Below, in pieces: positions 38,972 through 47,629 of a stretch of DNA of 64,000 bases. Source of the DNA: Ruminiclostridium hungatei (GTDB lineage: Bacteria > Bacillota > Clostridia > Acetivibrionales > DSM-1351). The stretch spans positions 1 through 64,000 of the forward strand of contig NZ_MZGX01000004.1 in the NCBI RefSeq assembly GCF_002051585.1, given 5' to 3'. Each line of letters starts with the position of its first letter. Position 1 is the first letter of the stretch. Below the pieces are notes generated by a model. It was not told the origin of the DNA. It saw only the letters and a program-made list of their open reading frames with translations, and did not search any database. Made by a program: the position numbers and the translations under genes.

Positions 38972-39937
38972 TTATTCCAGCGGATCCAAATCGGTCTCAA
39001 TATCTGTACTGGTCTTCTGGTCCTTGGCAGGGCTTTCCTTTGTAGGATTTTCCTTGGAGGGGCTTTCCTTTGCAGGACTCTCTTTTGCAGGGCTTTCCTT
39101 GGCCGGGCTTTCTTTTGCAGGGCTCTCTTTGGCCGGACTTTCCTTGGCCGGGCTTTCCTTGGCCGGGCTTTCCTTGGCCGGACTTTCTATGGAAGGACTG
39201 GTTTGATTCTTTTCTTTACCTTCATTTATCTTGTTTTCCTGTTGGCCTTTATTTATGATTTCATTATTGTTTTCTATTTTGGTGCCCTTGTTTATGTTGC
39301 CCTTCTCTTTTGCAGTATCTCCGTCAAGCTTTATTACATCCTGCTCCTCCGGCTGGTCAGAGTTCAGGTATGCTGACCTTGGAAATGAGATATCCAGTTG
39401 ATAGCTGCCTTTAAAGTCCTTCCTTACCTTACCGTCAATTTTAAACTGTACTGATTTTATGTCCTTTATTTCCGTCAGGGTATTAACTATTGAATACAAG
39501 GTAAGCTGCTCATTTTTCTTTCCTCCCTGGTGCTTTTCAATAAATTCCTTTGTGAGATCCACTGTGGCAATACCGTCTTTAATTGATACATCCGAATGGA
39601 CTTTGGTTTCCTGGGGTATGCTTGACTGCAGCAGGCTCCCTTTTGCCGGCCCTGAAATAAGTTCCTTGACAAGAACCGTTGCCAGATTGGACTCTCCCTT
39701 TGATACCTCAGTGTTGTCAATATACCTGGTTTCCGGTGCAAGTTTACCTTGTTCATTTATAAAATACAATTTGTAGGGAGTCTTATTTTTCAATTCGCCT
39801 GCCTGATTTTCACCAAGGGAAACACTGCTGGCCGGGGTTAATTCGTCTATGCCCGAGCTTTTATCAACCGAACCGCATCCGGCAAACAAAGTCATTGTAA
39901 TAGCACACACCAAAATCAAACTAAATATTTTTCGCAT
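38972..39937 (-). CDS. GerMN-domain lipoprotein with ESPAK repeats
   Basis: 321 residues. Lipoprotein signal (KIFSLILVCAITMTLFAGC, lipobox LFAGC), then a GerMN domain at about 50-190 (YKLYFINEQGKLAPETRYI, LVKELISGP, KEFIEKHQGG). GerM-like proteins act in sporulation and germination. The C-terminal ~115 residues are low-complexity, Asn/Glu/Lys-rich, ending in eleven 5-residue units of the form ESPAK. Probably an extended, charged stalk outside the membrane. Confidence 0.85.
   Translation of the reverse strand: MRKIFSLILVCAITMTLFAGCGSVDKSSGIDELTPASSVSLGENQAGELKNKTPYKLYFINEQGKLAPETRYIDNTEVSKGESNLATVLVKELISGPAKGSLLQSSIPQETKVHSDVSIKDGIATVDLTKEFIEKHQGGKKNEQLTLYSIVNTLTEIKDIKSVQFKIDGKVRKDFKGSYQLDISFPRSAYLNSDQPEEQDVIKLDGDTAKEKGNINKGTKIENNNEIINKGQQENKINEGKEKNQTSPSIESPAKESPAKESPAKESPAKESPAKESPAKESPAKESPAKESPSKENPTKESPAKDQKTSTDIETDLDPLE
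39023..39187 (-). repeat. 15 bp tandem repeat coding for ESPAK units
   Basis: Eleven consecutive 15 bp units within the GerMN lipoprotein gene: eight identical ESPAK peptides, then ESPSK, ENPTK and ESPAK. Codons vary synonymously between units (GCA/GCC, AGG/GGG positions), so it is an older coding repeat as well as a likely site of slippage. Confidence 0.9.
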
Positions 39938-40107
39938 CTCATTGACACCTCACATTAAAATGTTAAAGCTGTTTATATGAATATTCATCCTTACACAACT
40001 ATTTCTATGCCCAGGCTTTTTGAAGTATTCTATCTTGTCATATTTTTTTATTATTTTTGAGTGTACATGAAATATGGCATGAGGGAAATAATTGCTGCAT
40101 ACAAAAA

Positions 40108-40137
40108 GAGACTGCATATTAATTTTATAACAGTCTC
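40108..40137 (-). terminator. terminator of the sensor kinase gene
   Basis: 7 bp stem GAGACTG/CAGTCTC followed by TTTTTG on the minus strand, 18 bp after the stop. Confidence 0.75.
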
Positions 40138-40155
40138 CTTGATGAAAAATGTTTA

Positions 40156-41535
40156 TTAATGGGTGAGTTTGTTGGACTTTATCACTCTTTCCAGAGGAAA
40201 CAGCAGCGACATGGTTGTGCCATGATTTACCTTGCTGTTGATTCTCAATTGGCCGTTGTGTGAGCTCATGACCTTATAGCAGTAGCTCAGACCCAGGCCG
40301 AAATTGTTCTTTCCCTTTTTGATGGAATAGAAGGGAGTCAGCACCTTATCCAGAGCTTCTCTTTCTATGCCTACTCCGTTATCAGCCACAAGGACGCAGA
40401 ATTTATCCTCGCCGGTTTCCGCGTCTATACAGATCAAACCTTGTTTTTCGATTGCTTCTATTGAATTTATCAGCAGATTGCGAAGCACCTCTGATATATG
40501 TACCGCATCTATCATAATTGTGGTATCTTCCTGAATCTTGTTTATTATTTGTATCTGCTTTCCGTTTATCATGGGAAGCACCTGATTAATGGCTTTTTCA
40601 ACAAGAATCTTCAAAATATAGGGCTCTATATCCATTTCCATTGTTCTGAATTTATTTATCCTGTGGGTAAACTCATTAAGGTTTTTGCAGGATTCCTTTA
40701 TAATCGCCAGTTTCCTGTCTGTTCCGGGACTTATGGCCTCAACCGATCTGATGGTATCGACACATAGGTTTATAGTGGAGGCCTCGTTTTTTACGGCATG
40801 AGAAACCATGCTCATTCCGTTGATCATGGTTTCAATGGTTTCTCCCAGATTAAACCTTTCCACCTTCAATCGTATACCAAGCACGCCATATCTGACTGCA
40901 AGGTATACGAAGACTATGAACTGGAAAAGGATAATCCAGATATTGAGATACCAGACTTCGTGATAGCCTACCGCCACGGACAGATAGCTGGTCCACATTA
41001 TACTCAGGGTGGTTGGAATGACAAATATACTGGTTACTATAATATTATATCTTTTTTTATTGTCTTTTTCTCTGAATATGCTTATTGACAGAATTATGAT
41101 TGATGCCAGGGTATAAAGCACCACCCAGGCTGAAAGCACTTTATAATTGGGACTAAAGTATGGATCCAGGGGATACATGATGAACATGAGAATGCTTGGA
41201 ATAGAAAGCAGCAGCATTATGACTTTTTTAGTACCTGCTTTAATATTGAAATCCATAAAATTAGTAAGGTACAAAATAAATCCAATTAATGCATAGGTGG
41301 CTATATAATGCTGCAGCACATCTGCTATGCCTTTGCCGACCACCGCAAAAAACTCCAGTTTTTCATTGTCAAATCTGCCCACAAAGGGAATAATATTATC
41401 TTTAAAAATAACTGCGACTCCTCCAAAGCCGTTCAAAAACAAGCAACTGCTTACCCACCATGCCCAGGGTGTCTTTGGGTTGGCATATATGAGCAGTATT
41501 GCAATTAGCCATAATAGAATAAAAATTACAAACAT
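40156..41535 (-). CDS. orphan membrane sensor histidine kinase
   Basis: 459 residues. About eight hydrophobic segments fill residues 1-215, then a short linker and the kinase core. H-box SHAVKNEASTINL (histidine near 247), N-box LLINSIEAIE, G1 VADNGVGIERE, and GLGLSYC are all present, so it should be active. No response regulator lies nearby. The multi-pass sensor without an extracytoplasmic loop suggests sensing at or within the membrane. KinB-like sporulation kinases share this layout, but that is only a resemblance. Confidence 0.85.
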   Translation of the reverse strand: MFVIFILLWLIAILLIYANPKTPWAWWVSSCLFLNGFGGVAVIFKDNIIPFVGRFDNEKLEFFAVVGKGIADVLQHYIATYALIGFILYLTNFMDFNIKAGTKKVIMLLLSIPSILMFIMYPLDPYFSPNYKVLSAWVVLYTLASIIILSISIFREKDNKKRYNIIVTSIFVIPTTLSIMWTSYLSVAVGYHEVWYLNIWIILFQFIVFVYLAVRYGVLGIRLKVERFNLGETIETMINGMSMVSHAVKNEASTINLCVDTIRSVEAISPGTDRKLAIIKESCKNLNEFTHRINKFRTMEMDIEPYILKILVEKAINQVLPMINGKQIQIINKIQEDTTIMIDAVHISEVLRNLLINSIEAIEKQGLICIDAETGEDKFCVLVADNGVGIEREALDKVLTPFYSIKKGKNNFGLGLSYCYKVMSSHNGQLRINSKVNHGTTMSLLFPLERVIKSNKLTH

Positions 41536-41659
41536 GACAAGTCTCCTGTTTTTATTTGTGCTGCAGTTATCGTGTCAATTTTATCACAAAAACACCTCCT
41601 GTTCAACCGACAGCCTATTCAAGGCTTGGGGCTTTTATTTATGAAAATTATACATAAAA

Positions 41660-42538
41660 TCAGTTCTTCAAGCTTCTGACATATTCTATTATCTGCCTTG
41701 CGGCCAAAGCCCCCTGACCCACTGCGGTAGAAACCTGCCTGAGGCCTCCCGTGCAATCTCCGGCAGCAAATAACCCGCTCAGGTTTGTTCCCTGCTTTTC
41801 ATCAACCGCAATGGCATTCCCCTTTGTTATTACTCCCAGCTTTCTTGCGAAATCTATACTGCTTGCGGAATCGTAAGCCACAAACAAGCCGTCCAGCTTT
41901 TCCCTGGAACCGTTCTCAAATACCAGACTTTCAACGGCTTCCTTGCCGTCAATGGACTTTATTATATCCTTGTTTATTTTATACCTGGCAGCAATGTTTT
42001 TAAACTTTTCAGACAGTTCAAGCTCCCTGCCGTTGGTGTAAATGGTTATGTCCCCTGTAAGGGGCTCCAGCTCCATGGCTTCATGAATTGCGAAATCCTT
42101 ATAGCCCAGTACTCCTACTTTCAGTCCCCTGTAAAAAAACCCGTCACAGGTTGTGCAATAGCTGACGCCATTTCCCTCAAATTCACTGATACCCTTTATT
42201 TTTATCCGGGCAATCTGCTGCCCTGTGGCCAGTAGTACCGCCTTGCCCGAATAGTTATTGTCGGTGGTATAGACCTCGAAAAATTCACTTTTTTCAAGGG
42301 CAACCACTTCACTATTCTCAAATTTCACACCTAGCTTAAGAGCCTGCGTCTCCCCCTGTTCAAGCAGGTGTTTGCCTGATACGGGCTCCGCGAAGCCAAA
42401 ATAATTTTCTACCCTGTCAGCTTTCTTCAGAACGCTTTTGTCCTGTCCCAGCACCAGGGTTCTCAAGCCCGCCCGGACTGTGTAGATGGCGGCAGACAAG
42501 CCTGCCGGCCCCTTTCCTATGATTATCACGTCAAACAT
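41660..42538 (-). CDS. thioredoxin-reductase-like flavoprotein, probably ferredoxin-dependent (FFTR type)
   Basis: 292 residues. FAD site IIGKGPAGLSAAIYTVRAG at the N terminus, redox pair CTTC (about 127-130, VSYCTTCDGFF), and second FAD motif GLFAAGDCTGG. The NADPH domain lacks the GxGxxA motif (VGVLGYKDFAIHEA) and the HRRxxxR arginines. This combination is that of the clostridial ferredoxin-dependent flavin thioredoxin reductases. So it likely reduces a thioredoxin with electrons from ferredoxin rather than NADPH. No thioredoxin gene is adjacent. Confidence 0.75.
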   Translation of the reverse strand: MFDVIIIGKGPAGLSAAIYTVRAGLRTLVLGQDKSVLKKADRVENYFGFAEPVSGKHLLEQGETQALKLGVKFENSEVVALEKSEFFEVYTTDNNYSGKAVLLATGQQIARIKIKGISEFEGNGVSYCTTCDGFFYRGLKVGVLGYKDFAIHEAMELEPLTGDITIYTNGRELELSEKFKNIAARYKINKDIIKSIDGKEAVESLVFENGSREKLDGLFVAYDSASSIDFARKLGVITKGNAIAVDEKQGTNLSGLFAAGDCTGGLRQVSTAVGQGALAARQIIEYVRSLKN

Positions 42539-42707
42539 ACAAACCTCCTGTACGCCGTATTTCCGGCAGAAAATATCAAAACCCGAAACTTCAATTATAT
42601 ATAATATACCATCAATATATTTTTTTAAAATTATTTTTTCTCCTGTAACAACTTTTATGAAAACAACATAGTATGCAATATCTTAAATATTTTATGGAGG
42701 TAAAGTT

Positions 42708-42905
42708 ATGGGATGTTTTGGTGGATCAAGTAATGGTTTCGGATGTGAATGGCTCATCATTCTGGCTATCATTTTCTTCTGCTGCTGCAACAATGGATCC
42801 GGTTGCTTCTCAGATCTGTTTGACGATTGCACTTTAGTATGGCTTGCAATAATTCTTTTACTGTTGTTCGTATGCTGCAGTGACAATTGTGACGACGACT
42901 GCTAA
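42708..42905 (+). CDS. small Cys-rich hydrophobic protein, unknown
   Basis: 65 residues with eleven cysteines and two hydrophobic stretches (EWLIILAIIFFCCC at about 14-27 and LVWLAIILLLLFVCC at about 43-57) joined by a polar Gly/Ser/Asp loop, ending CSDNCDDDC. TGGAGGTAAAGTT gives a strong ribosome site and a strong terminator follows, so it is a real gene. It may be a two-pass membrane peptide whose CCC and CC clusters sit at the membrane face. Similar high-cysteine mini-proteins in Firmicutes are spore-coat related, but that link is inference. Confidence 0.75.
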   Translation: MGCFGGSSNGFGCEWLIILAIIFFCCCNNGSGCFSDLFDDCTLVWLAIILLLLFVCCSDNCDDDC

Positions 42906-42935
42906 TTGCTCAACGTCCATATGAAAACTATTTGA

Positions 42936-42968
42936 ATAGAAGCTTGGGTTATAAATCCAAGCTTCTAT
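42936..42968 (+). terminator. terminator of the Cys-rich gene
   Basis: Perfect 12 bp stem ATAGAAGCTTGG/CCAAGCTTCTAT with a 9-base loop; outer arms AAAACTATTTGAA near 42924 can extend the pairing. Confidence 0.8.
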
Positions 42969-43084
42969 TTCAAATTCAAAATAGTTTTTACATAATAGGC
43001 TTGTCAGCCTGCATACACTGTAATAGCGGCTAATTATCTTTATTATTTTGTTTATTCGCTGCACTGCGGCGGGATGGAGGTTTT

Positions 43085-43402
43085 ATGGGAGAAAATTCAT
43101 TAAGCAAAAAATTACAGGAACTGTTAGCGGATAAAATGGTGCAGTCAAAAGTAAATCAAGCCATAGACATGCTAAAGAAAGACAATTCCGACGAGCTGGT
43201 CAAAAAACTTGAAAAAGTCGACAAAAAGGAATTGATGGAAAAAATCAACGAGTTCGATGAGGAAAAAATTAAGAATATGAAGATTGACAAGGATGAAATA
43301 AAAAAGAAGGTAACCCAAAGTGACCTTGACAAGTTGGAGAAGCTTTTGGGAAAAGACAGTAAGGATATTATGAAAAAGGTGAATGATTTCCTGAACTCAT
43401 AA
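43085..43402 (+). CDS. small charged helical protein, unknown
   Basis: 105 residues, rich in Lys, Asp, Glu and Leu (for example VKKLEKVDKKELMEKINEF). Predicted almost entirely helical, with heptad-like spacing. ATGGAGG lies 11 bases before the ATG. No Cys, no membrane segment. It starts a run of three small plus-strand genes (43085, 43464, 43920) with gaps of 45-61 bp and is probably co-transcribed with them. Function not known. Confidence 0.7.
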   Translation: MGENSLSKKLQELLADKMVQSKVNQAIDMLKKDNSDELVKKLEKVDKKELMEKINEFDEEKIKNMKIDKDEIKKKVTQSDLDKLEKLLGKDSKDIMKKVNDFLNS

Positions 43403-43463
43403 AAATTGCCGGCTTTTCATTACTTTTTATATCGCTGCCTGAAGCAGCGGAATGGAGAATAAC

Positions 43464-43874
43464 ATGAGTGACGACATGGGTGAAAAGATCAAGCAAATAG
43501 CAGATATGCTGGGACAGAATTCAAACCCCAACATTCCCGACAATGTCAAGGGTCTGCTTAGCATGCTCATGTCCAATGACTCCAAGGAAAAAGATTCCTC
43601 TGAAGAAGATTCCTCGGAAGAACAGTCCCAGAAGTCCAGAAGCAGCAATAACTCAAGCAGCAATGAAACAGATGAGTTTGCAGATATGGCAAGAAAAATG
43701 AAAAAAGCCATGGGTAAATTAGGTACCGGCAGTGACCCCAGGGTAAATCTGCTGAACGCAATACGGCCATACCTTAATAAAAGCAGACAGAGAAAGCTTC
43801 AAAACTGTATAAAGCTTATGAGGCTGGGCAGCTTGACTCAAATACTGGATGATTCGGAAGATCGGCCTGTATAA
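43464..43874 (+). CDS. small acidic protein with C-terminal helical motif, unknown
   Basis: 136 residues from the ATG at 43464 behind TGGAGAATAAC. A Ser/Glu/Asn-rich low-complexity middle (about 42-75) separates an N-terminal helix (MGEKIKQIADMLGQ) from a C-terminal module DPRVNLLNAIRPYLNKSRQRKLQNCIKLMRL. The latter pattern recurs in clostridial small proteins of unknown role. Second gene of the 43085-44285 cluster. Confidence 0.7.
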   Translation: MSDDMGEKIKQIADMLGQNSNPNIPDNVKGLLSMLMSNDSKEKDSSEEDSSEEQSQKSRSSNNSSSNETDEFADMARKMKKAMGKLGTGSDPRVNLLNAIRPYLNKSRQRKLQNCIKLMRLGSLTQILDDSEDRPV

Positions 43875-43919
43875 GGAGCATCCTATAAATAATTTGTTAA
43901 TGGAATTGGAGTGGATAAA

Positions 43920-44285
43920 ATGGTTTACAGGAAGCGTCCTTCTAAATCCCGGAGATATAAAAAAGCCGGTTCTCAGGAGAGCTCTCAGAAAGAACCGCAT
44001 ATTCCTGCTGCAGAGACTCCTCTTCTGGAAGGTGCAGCTATATCAACCACTGAAGAAAACAAATCCCAGGAACGAAAAAAATCCCAACCTCTGGGCTTTC
44101 TCTCCTCATTTTTCGGAGGAGACAAGATGGAAAGATCAGGAAGTCCGCTATTTTCTCTGTTTGATTTTGATCTGTATCTGGATGATCTGATACTTGCCGG
44201 CCTGATAATCCTGCTGCTCACAGATAAGGTCCAGGATGAAATACTCCTTATCGTACTGCTGTATCTGCTTTTGGATATGTTCTAA
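43920..44285 (+). CDS. small membrane-associated protein, unknown
   Basis: 121 residues from the ATG at 43920, with GGAG 8 bases upstream. Basic, Ser-rich N-terminal half (YRKRPSKSRRYKKAGSQ) and a C-terminal hydrophobic end (LYLDDLILAGLIILLLTDKV, then ILLIVLLYLLLDMF) that could form one or two membrane helices. Its stop overlaps the stop of the convergent 44282-45169 gene by 4 bp, so there is no room for a terminator between them. Third gene of the cluster. Confidence 0.68.
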   Translation: MVYRKRPSKSRRYKKAGSQESSQKEPHIPAAETPLLEGAAISTTEENKSQERKKSQPLGFLSSFFGGDKMERSGSPLFSLFDFDLYLDDLILAGLIILLLTDKVQDEILLIVLLYLLLDMF

Positions 44286-45169
44286 CGGGCCTCTTTGTCA
44301 AGCTGGTCTTTCTGGTTCATCTTGTTGAAGGCGGAAAATACAAAGCAGACCAATACGGCGATAAATATTGTTTTGAAAACTATATTGACCACCAGCAGCA
44401 CACTGCTTGTCACGCCTGATATTACCTGTGCGTTTGCCATTGAAAAGTTGGCAATGACATATACCGCATCAAATACTACAAGAATAACATCAAAAACAAT
44501 GAGTCTTGATAACAAACTCCAAAAATAGTTGTCGGCTATTTTTTTTGCTGCCTTGAAATGATTCCTGGGGTGAATAAAAGCAGAGGGATACCAGAAAGAT
44601 ATATATTGTCTGAAGAATGCAAAACTGAAAAACAGTACTGCCAGAGTTATTATAAACAGCAGCAGGCCTCCGACTATGTTTACATCTCCGCTTATGGCAT
44701 TGTCTATGAATATCGCCGCAGGTATGGTGGCCACAACAGCATAGATTACAAAAATAACTACAGAGCACAGTGTCCATAAATTGATGGAAACCATTCTGAT
44801 AAAGTACCGTCTGACACCTGCCAGGAATTCACTTCCCGGCTTTTTGGCCTTTCCTTGAACAGCATTGGTCAGTATATAAAAATAGCCGGACAGCAAAAAT
44901 CCGAAAATCAGGGCGGCAGCAACGACCAGAACCACCAGTGCCAGAATTATTTTTACTGCCGTTTGGGGTACAAGCACGGTGTCTACAATAAACTGGATTA
45001 TATTCACATAGGCATCAAAAGGGCTTCCTGTCTTAAACATGGATATGCTGTATAAAAGTGTCATCATCAGGTATTCCACGACGCAAAGCACAGTGCTTGT
45101 TACAATTGTCAAAATCAGAATGGATGGCCTTTTGGCCAGCAAACGGACAGCATTGTTAATAGTTTCCAT
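44282..45169 (-). CDS. multi-pass membrane protein, unknown
   Basis: 295 residues with about six transmembrane segments (for example LTIVTSTVLCVVEYLMMTLLY, IILALVVLVVAAALIFGFLL, VSINLWTLCSVVIFVIYAVV). No catalytic or transport motif recognised. Short cytoplasmic loops with AKKPGSEFLAGVRRYF and HPRNHFKAAKKIADNYFW. Convergent with the 43920 gene. Resembles clostridial integral membrane proteins of unknown function. Confidence 0.7.
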   Translation of the reverse strand: METINNAVRLLAKRPSILILTIVTSTVLCVVEYLMMTLLYSISMFKTGSPFDAYVNIIQFIVDTVLVPQTAVKIILALVVLVVAAALIFGFLLSGYFYILTNAVQGKAKKPGSEFLAGVRRYFIRMVSINLWTLCSVVIFVIYAVVATIPAAIFIDNAISGDVNIVGGLLLFIITLAVLFFSFAFFRQYISFWYPSAFIHPRNHFKAAKKIADNYFWSLLSRLIVFDVILVVFDAVYVIANFSMANAQVISGVTSSVLLVVNIVFKTIFIAVLVCFVFSAFNKMNQKDQLDKEAR

Positions 45170-45331
45170 TTATCCGGTCCTTCTTTCATAATTCTTAATA
45201 TGGCATTACAGCAAAATGCATTATTTCAAGACATAAACAGAACACATAATTCACGGGGAAAGAAAATTACAACATAAATAATACCATAATCAACCTTTCA
45301 AATAAAGTATGCATTATATTAAACCGCCGGC

Positions 45332-47485
45332 TCAGCCCAGCTCTCTCATGCTGAGGGATATCCTCTTGCGCTCGGTGCTGACCTCTATCACCCTCACTTT
45401 GACCACATCTCCCACAGCCACAACCTCCATAGGATTTTTAACAAATCTGTCCGCCAACTGCGAAATATGAACCAGCCCATCCTGGTGAACACCGATATCC
45501 ACAAAGGCACCGAAGTCAGCAACATTTCTGACCGTACCTGTCAATACCATCCCGGGCTTCAGGTCCTCCATATGAAGAATATCGGTATGGAGGACGGGCT
45601 TTGGCAGCTCATCTCTGGGGTCTCTTCCGGGCTTCAGCAATTCACCCAGAATATCCTTAAGGGTTGGCAAACCTATTTCCAGTTCCTGGGCAATCCTGGC
45701 TTTTCCGGCAAGGTCAACCTTACTGTCCAGCTCTCCGAGATTTTTGTTCTTTACATCCGCAAGGGTATAGCCCAGCTTATTGAGCAATTTTTCAGCAGCG
45801 GCATAAGACTCGGGATGCACCGAGGTATTGTCCAGAATATTGTCACCGTCGGGGATTCTGAGAAAACCGGCACATTGTTCAAAGGTCTTGTTCCCTAGTT
45901 TTTTTACCTTTTTTATTTCATTTCTGTTTTTAAACTTTCCGTTTTCTTCTCTGTACTCAACTACGTTTTTCGCTATTGAGGAAGAAATTCCGGAAATATA
46001 TGATAATAAAGGTGCAGAGGCAGTATTGAGATCCACCCCCACATTATTCACACACGATTCAACAACTCCCCCCAGGGATTCGTCCAGTCTTTTCTGATTC
46101 ATATCATGCTGATATTGTCCCACGCCTATTGCTTTGGGATCAATTTTAACCAATTCCGCAAGAGGGTCCTGAAGACGTCTTGCTATTGACACGGCGCTTC
46201 TCAGGGCAACATCAAATTCGGGGAATTCTTCAGCTCCAAGTTTTGAGGCAGAGTATACCGACGCTCCCGCCTCACTGACCACCATATAGAATACCCTTCT
46301 GTCAATTTCCTTCAGGAGCTCTGCCGTAAAAAGCTCGGATTCCTTGGACGCAGTGCCGTTGCCTATGGACACTATATCCACCTTGTACTTTTCAATCAGT
46401 TGCTTGAGCTTCTTCTTTGCCTCCTCAGTCTTGCTCTGTGGAGGCGTAGGATATATTACGGTCGTGTCAAGGACCTTGCCTGTTTCATCCACTACCGCAA
46501 TTTTACAGCCTGTCCTGTATGCCGGATCAAGCCCCAGTACAACCCTGTCCTTTACAGGGGGCTGCAGCAGCAGATTTCTGAGGTTTTCGGCAAATACCTT
46601 CATAGCTTGCTCCTGAGCATTTTCCGACATTTGATTCCGGATATCCCTTTCAAGGGATGGGAATATGAGCCTTGAATATGAATCTTCAACTGCAGCCTCA
46701 ACATAGCCCCCCATCTCCGGATTGGTCTTTTTTACCGTCTTTCCCTTCAGATACGCAAGGCATAAGGAAGCATCCACATCTATTTTGACATTGAGAAATT
46801 CCTCCTTTTCACCTCTGTTCAATGCAAGAATCCTGTGGTTTGCAATTTTTGAAACAGGCTCCTTAAAATCATAGTACATCCTGTAAACTGAGTCTTCATC
46901 CTTTTTTGCGGAGGAAATAACCAGAGCATTTCGGTAAATTGTTTCTCTGAGCACCTTCCTGTATTCCGCATTATCTGAAACCTCCTCGGCTATTATATCC
47001 ATTGCTCCGGCCAGGGCTTCCTGGGCTGAGTTTACTCCCTTTTCAGCATCCGTGTATTGTTCTGCAAGCTGATGGATGGGAGTCCTGGAAGGCATTTGGG
47101 CAAAAATTATGGCAGCCAGCGGCTCCAGACCCTTTTCCTTGGCAACTGAGGCTCTGGTTTTTCTCTTGACCTTGTACGGCCTGTATATATCCTCTATTTC
47201 CTGGAGAGCGGCAGCCTTGTCCAGTGAGAGCGAAAGTTCTTCGGTCAGCTTGCCCTGTTCATCTATAAGCCGTCTGACAGCTTCCCGTCTTTCGTCAAGA
47301 TTTCTCAGATACAGCAGGCGCTCGTAAAGTTCCCTCAGTACCTGGTCGTTCAATTCGCCAGTGACCTCTTTCCTGTACCTGGCTATAAAAGGTACTGTGT
47401 TTCCTTCATCTATGAGCTTAACGGCATTCTGCACCTGAAAGGGCTTGAGATTAAATTCCTTTACCAGTCTTTCAATAATATCCAT
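45332..47485 (-). CDS. tex: Tex-family RNA-binding transcription accessory protein
   Basis: 717 residues. N-terminal Tex domain (MDIIERLVKEFNLKPFQVQNAVKLIDEGNTVPFIARYRKE), YqgF-like fold (VVLGLDPAYRTGCKIAVVD), helix-hairpin-helix (LNTASAPLLSYISGIS) and a C-terminal S1 domain (LKPGMVLTGTVRNVADFGAFVDIGV). Binds nucleic acid and affects transcription and stress tolerance. The true start is the ATG at 47485; an in-frame extension upstream reads through the dispersed repeat. It is two bases after the stop of the repeat ORF (47488-47580). Confidence 0.95.
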   Translation of the reverse strand: MDIIERLVKEFNLKPFQVQNAVKLIDEGNTVPFIARYRKEVTGELNDQVLRELYERLLYLRNLDERREAVRRLIDEQGKLTEELSLSLDKAAALQEIEDIYRPYKVKRKTRASVAKEKGLEPLAAIIFAQMPSRTPIHQLAEQYTDAEKGVNSAQEALAGAMDIIAEEVSDNAEYRKVLRETIYRNALVISSAKKDEDSVYRMYYDFKEPVSKIANHRILALNRGEKEEFLNVKIDVDASLCLAYLKGKTVKKTNPEMGGYVEAAVEDSYSRLIFPSLERDIRNQMSENAQEQAMKVFAENLRNLLLQPPVKDRVVLGLDPAYRTGCKIAVVDETGKVLDTTVIYPTPPQSKTEEAKKKLKQLIEKYKVDIVSIGNGTASKESELFTAELLKEIDRRVFYMVVSEAGASVYSASKLGAEEFPEFDVALRSAVSIARRLQDPLAELVKIDPKAIGVGQYQHDMNQKRLDESLGGVVESCVNNVGVDLNTASAPLLSYISGISSSIAKNVVEYREENGKFKNRNEIKKVKKLGNKTFEQCAGFLRIPDGDNILDNTSVHPESYAAAEKLLNKLGYTLADVKNKNLGELDSKVDLAGKARIAQELEIGLPTLKDILGELLKPGRDPRDELPKPVLHTDILHMEDLKPGMVLTGTVRNVADFGAFVDIGVHQDGLVHISQLADRFVKNPMEVVAVGDVVKVRVIEVSTERKRISLSMRELG

Positions 47486-47487
47486 GC

Positions 47488-47580
47488 TTATTTCCATGCC
47501 TCCCATCTTGCACAAAACCCCATGAAAGTTACGGCATGGAATCGGTGCCACATTTTTATATTTTTCAAATTTTCTTTCAA
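47488..47580 (-). CDS. repeat-encoded 30-residue peptide, copy 3 (upstream of tex)
   Basis: Third copy of the 31-codon unit. TTG at 47580 behind AGGAGG (4 bases), TAA at 47488-47490, then GC and the tex ATG. Cores MWHRFHA and CARWEAW are identical to the his-operon copies; residues 4 and 7 and a few silent sites differ. The inverted repeat TTCCATGCC/GGCATGGAA is retained. Its presence ahead of an unrelated gene 33 kb away shows the unit moves or is selected independently of histidine synthesis. Confidence 0.6.
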   Translation of the reverse strand: MKENLKNIKMWHRFHAVTFMGFCARWEAWK

Positions 47581-47629
47581 CCTTCCTCCTGTTTTTTGCT
47601 GGAATATCTGTATTCCATTTTCCCCATAC

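Noticed and set aside
39024-39206. CRISPR-like array
   Set aside because: The repeats are contiguous 15 bp coding units without spacers.
45332-47551. Tex with an N-terminal extension
   Set aside because: Same repeat; the family N terminus MDIIERLVKEF begins at 47485.
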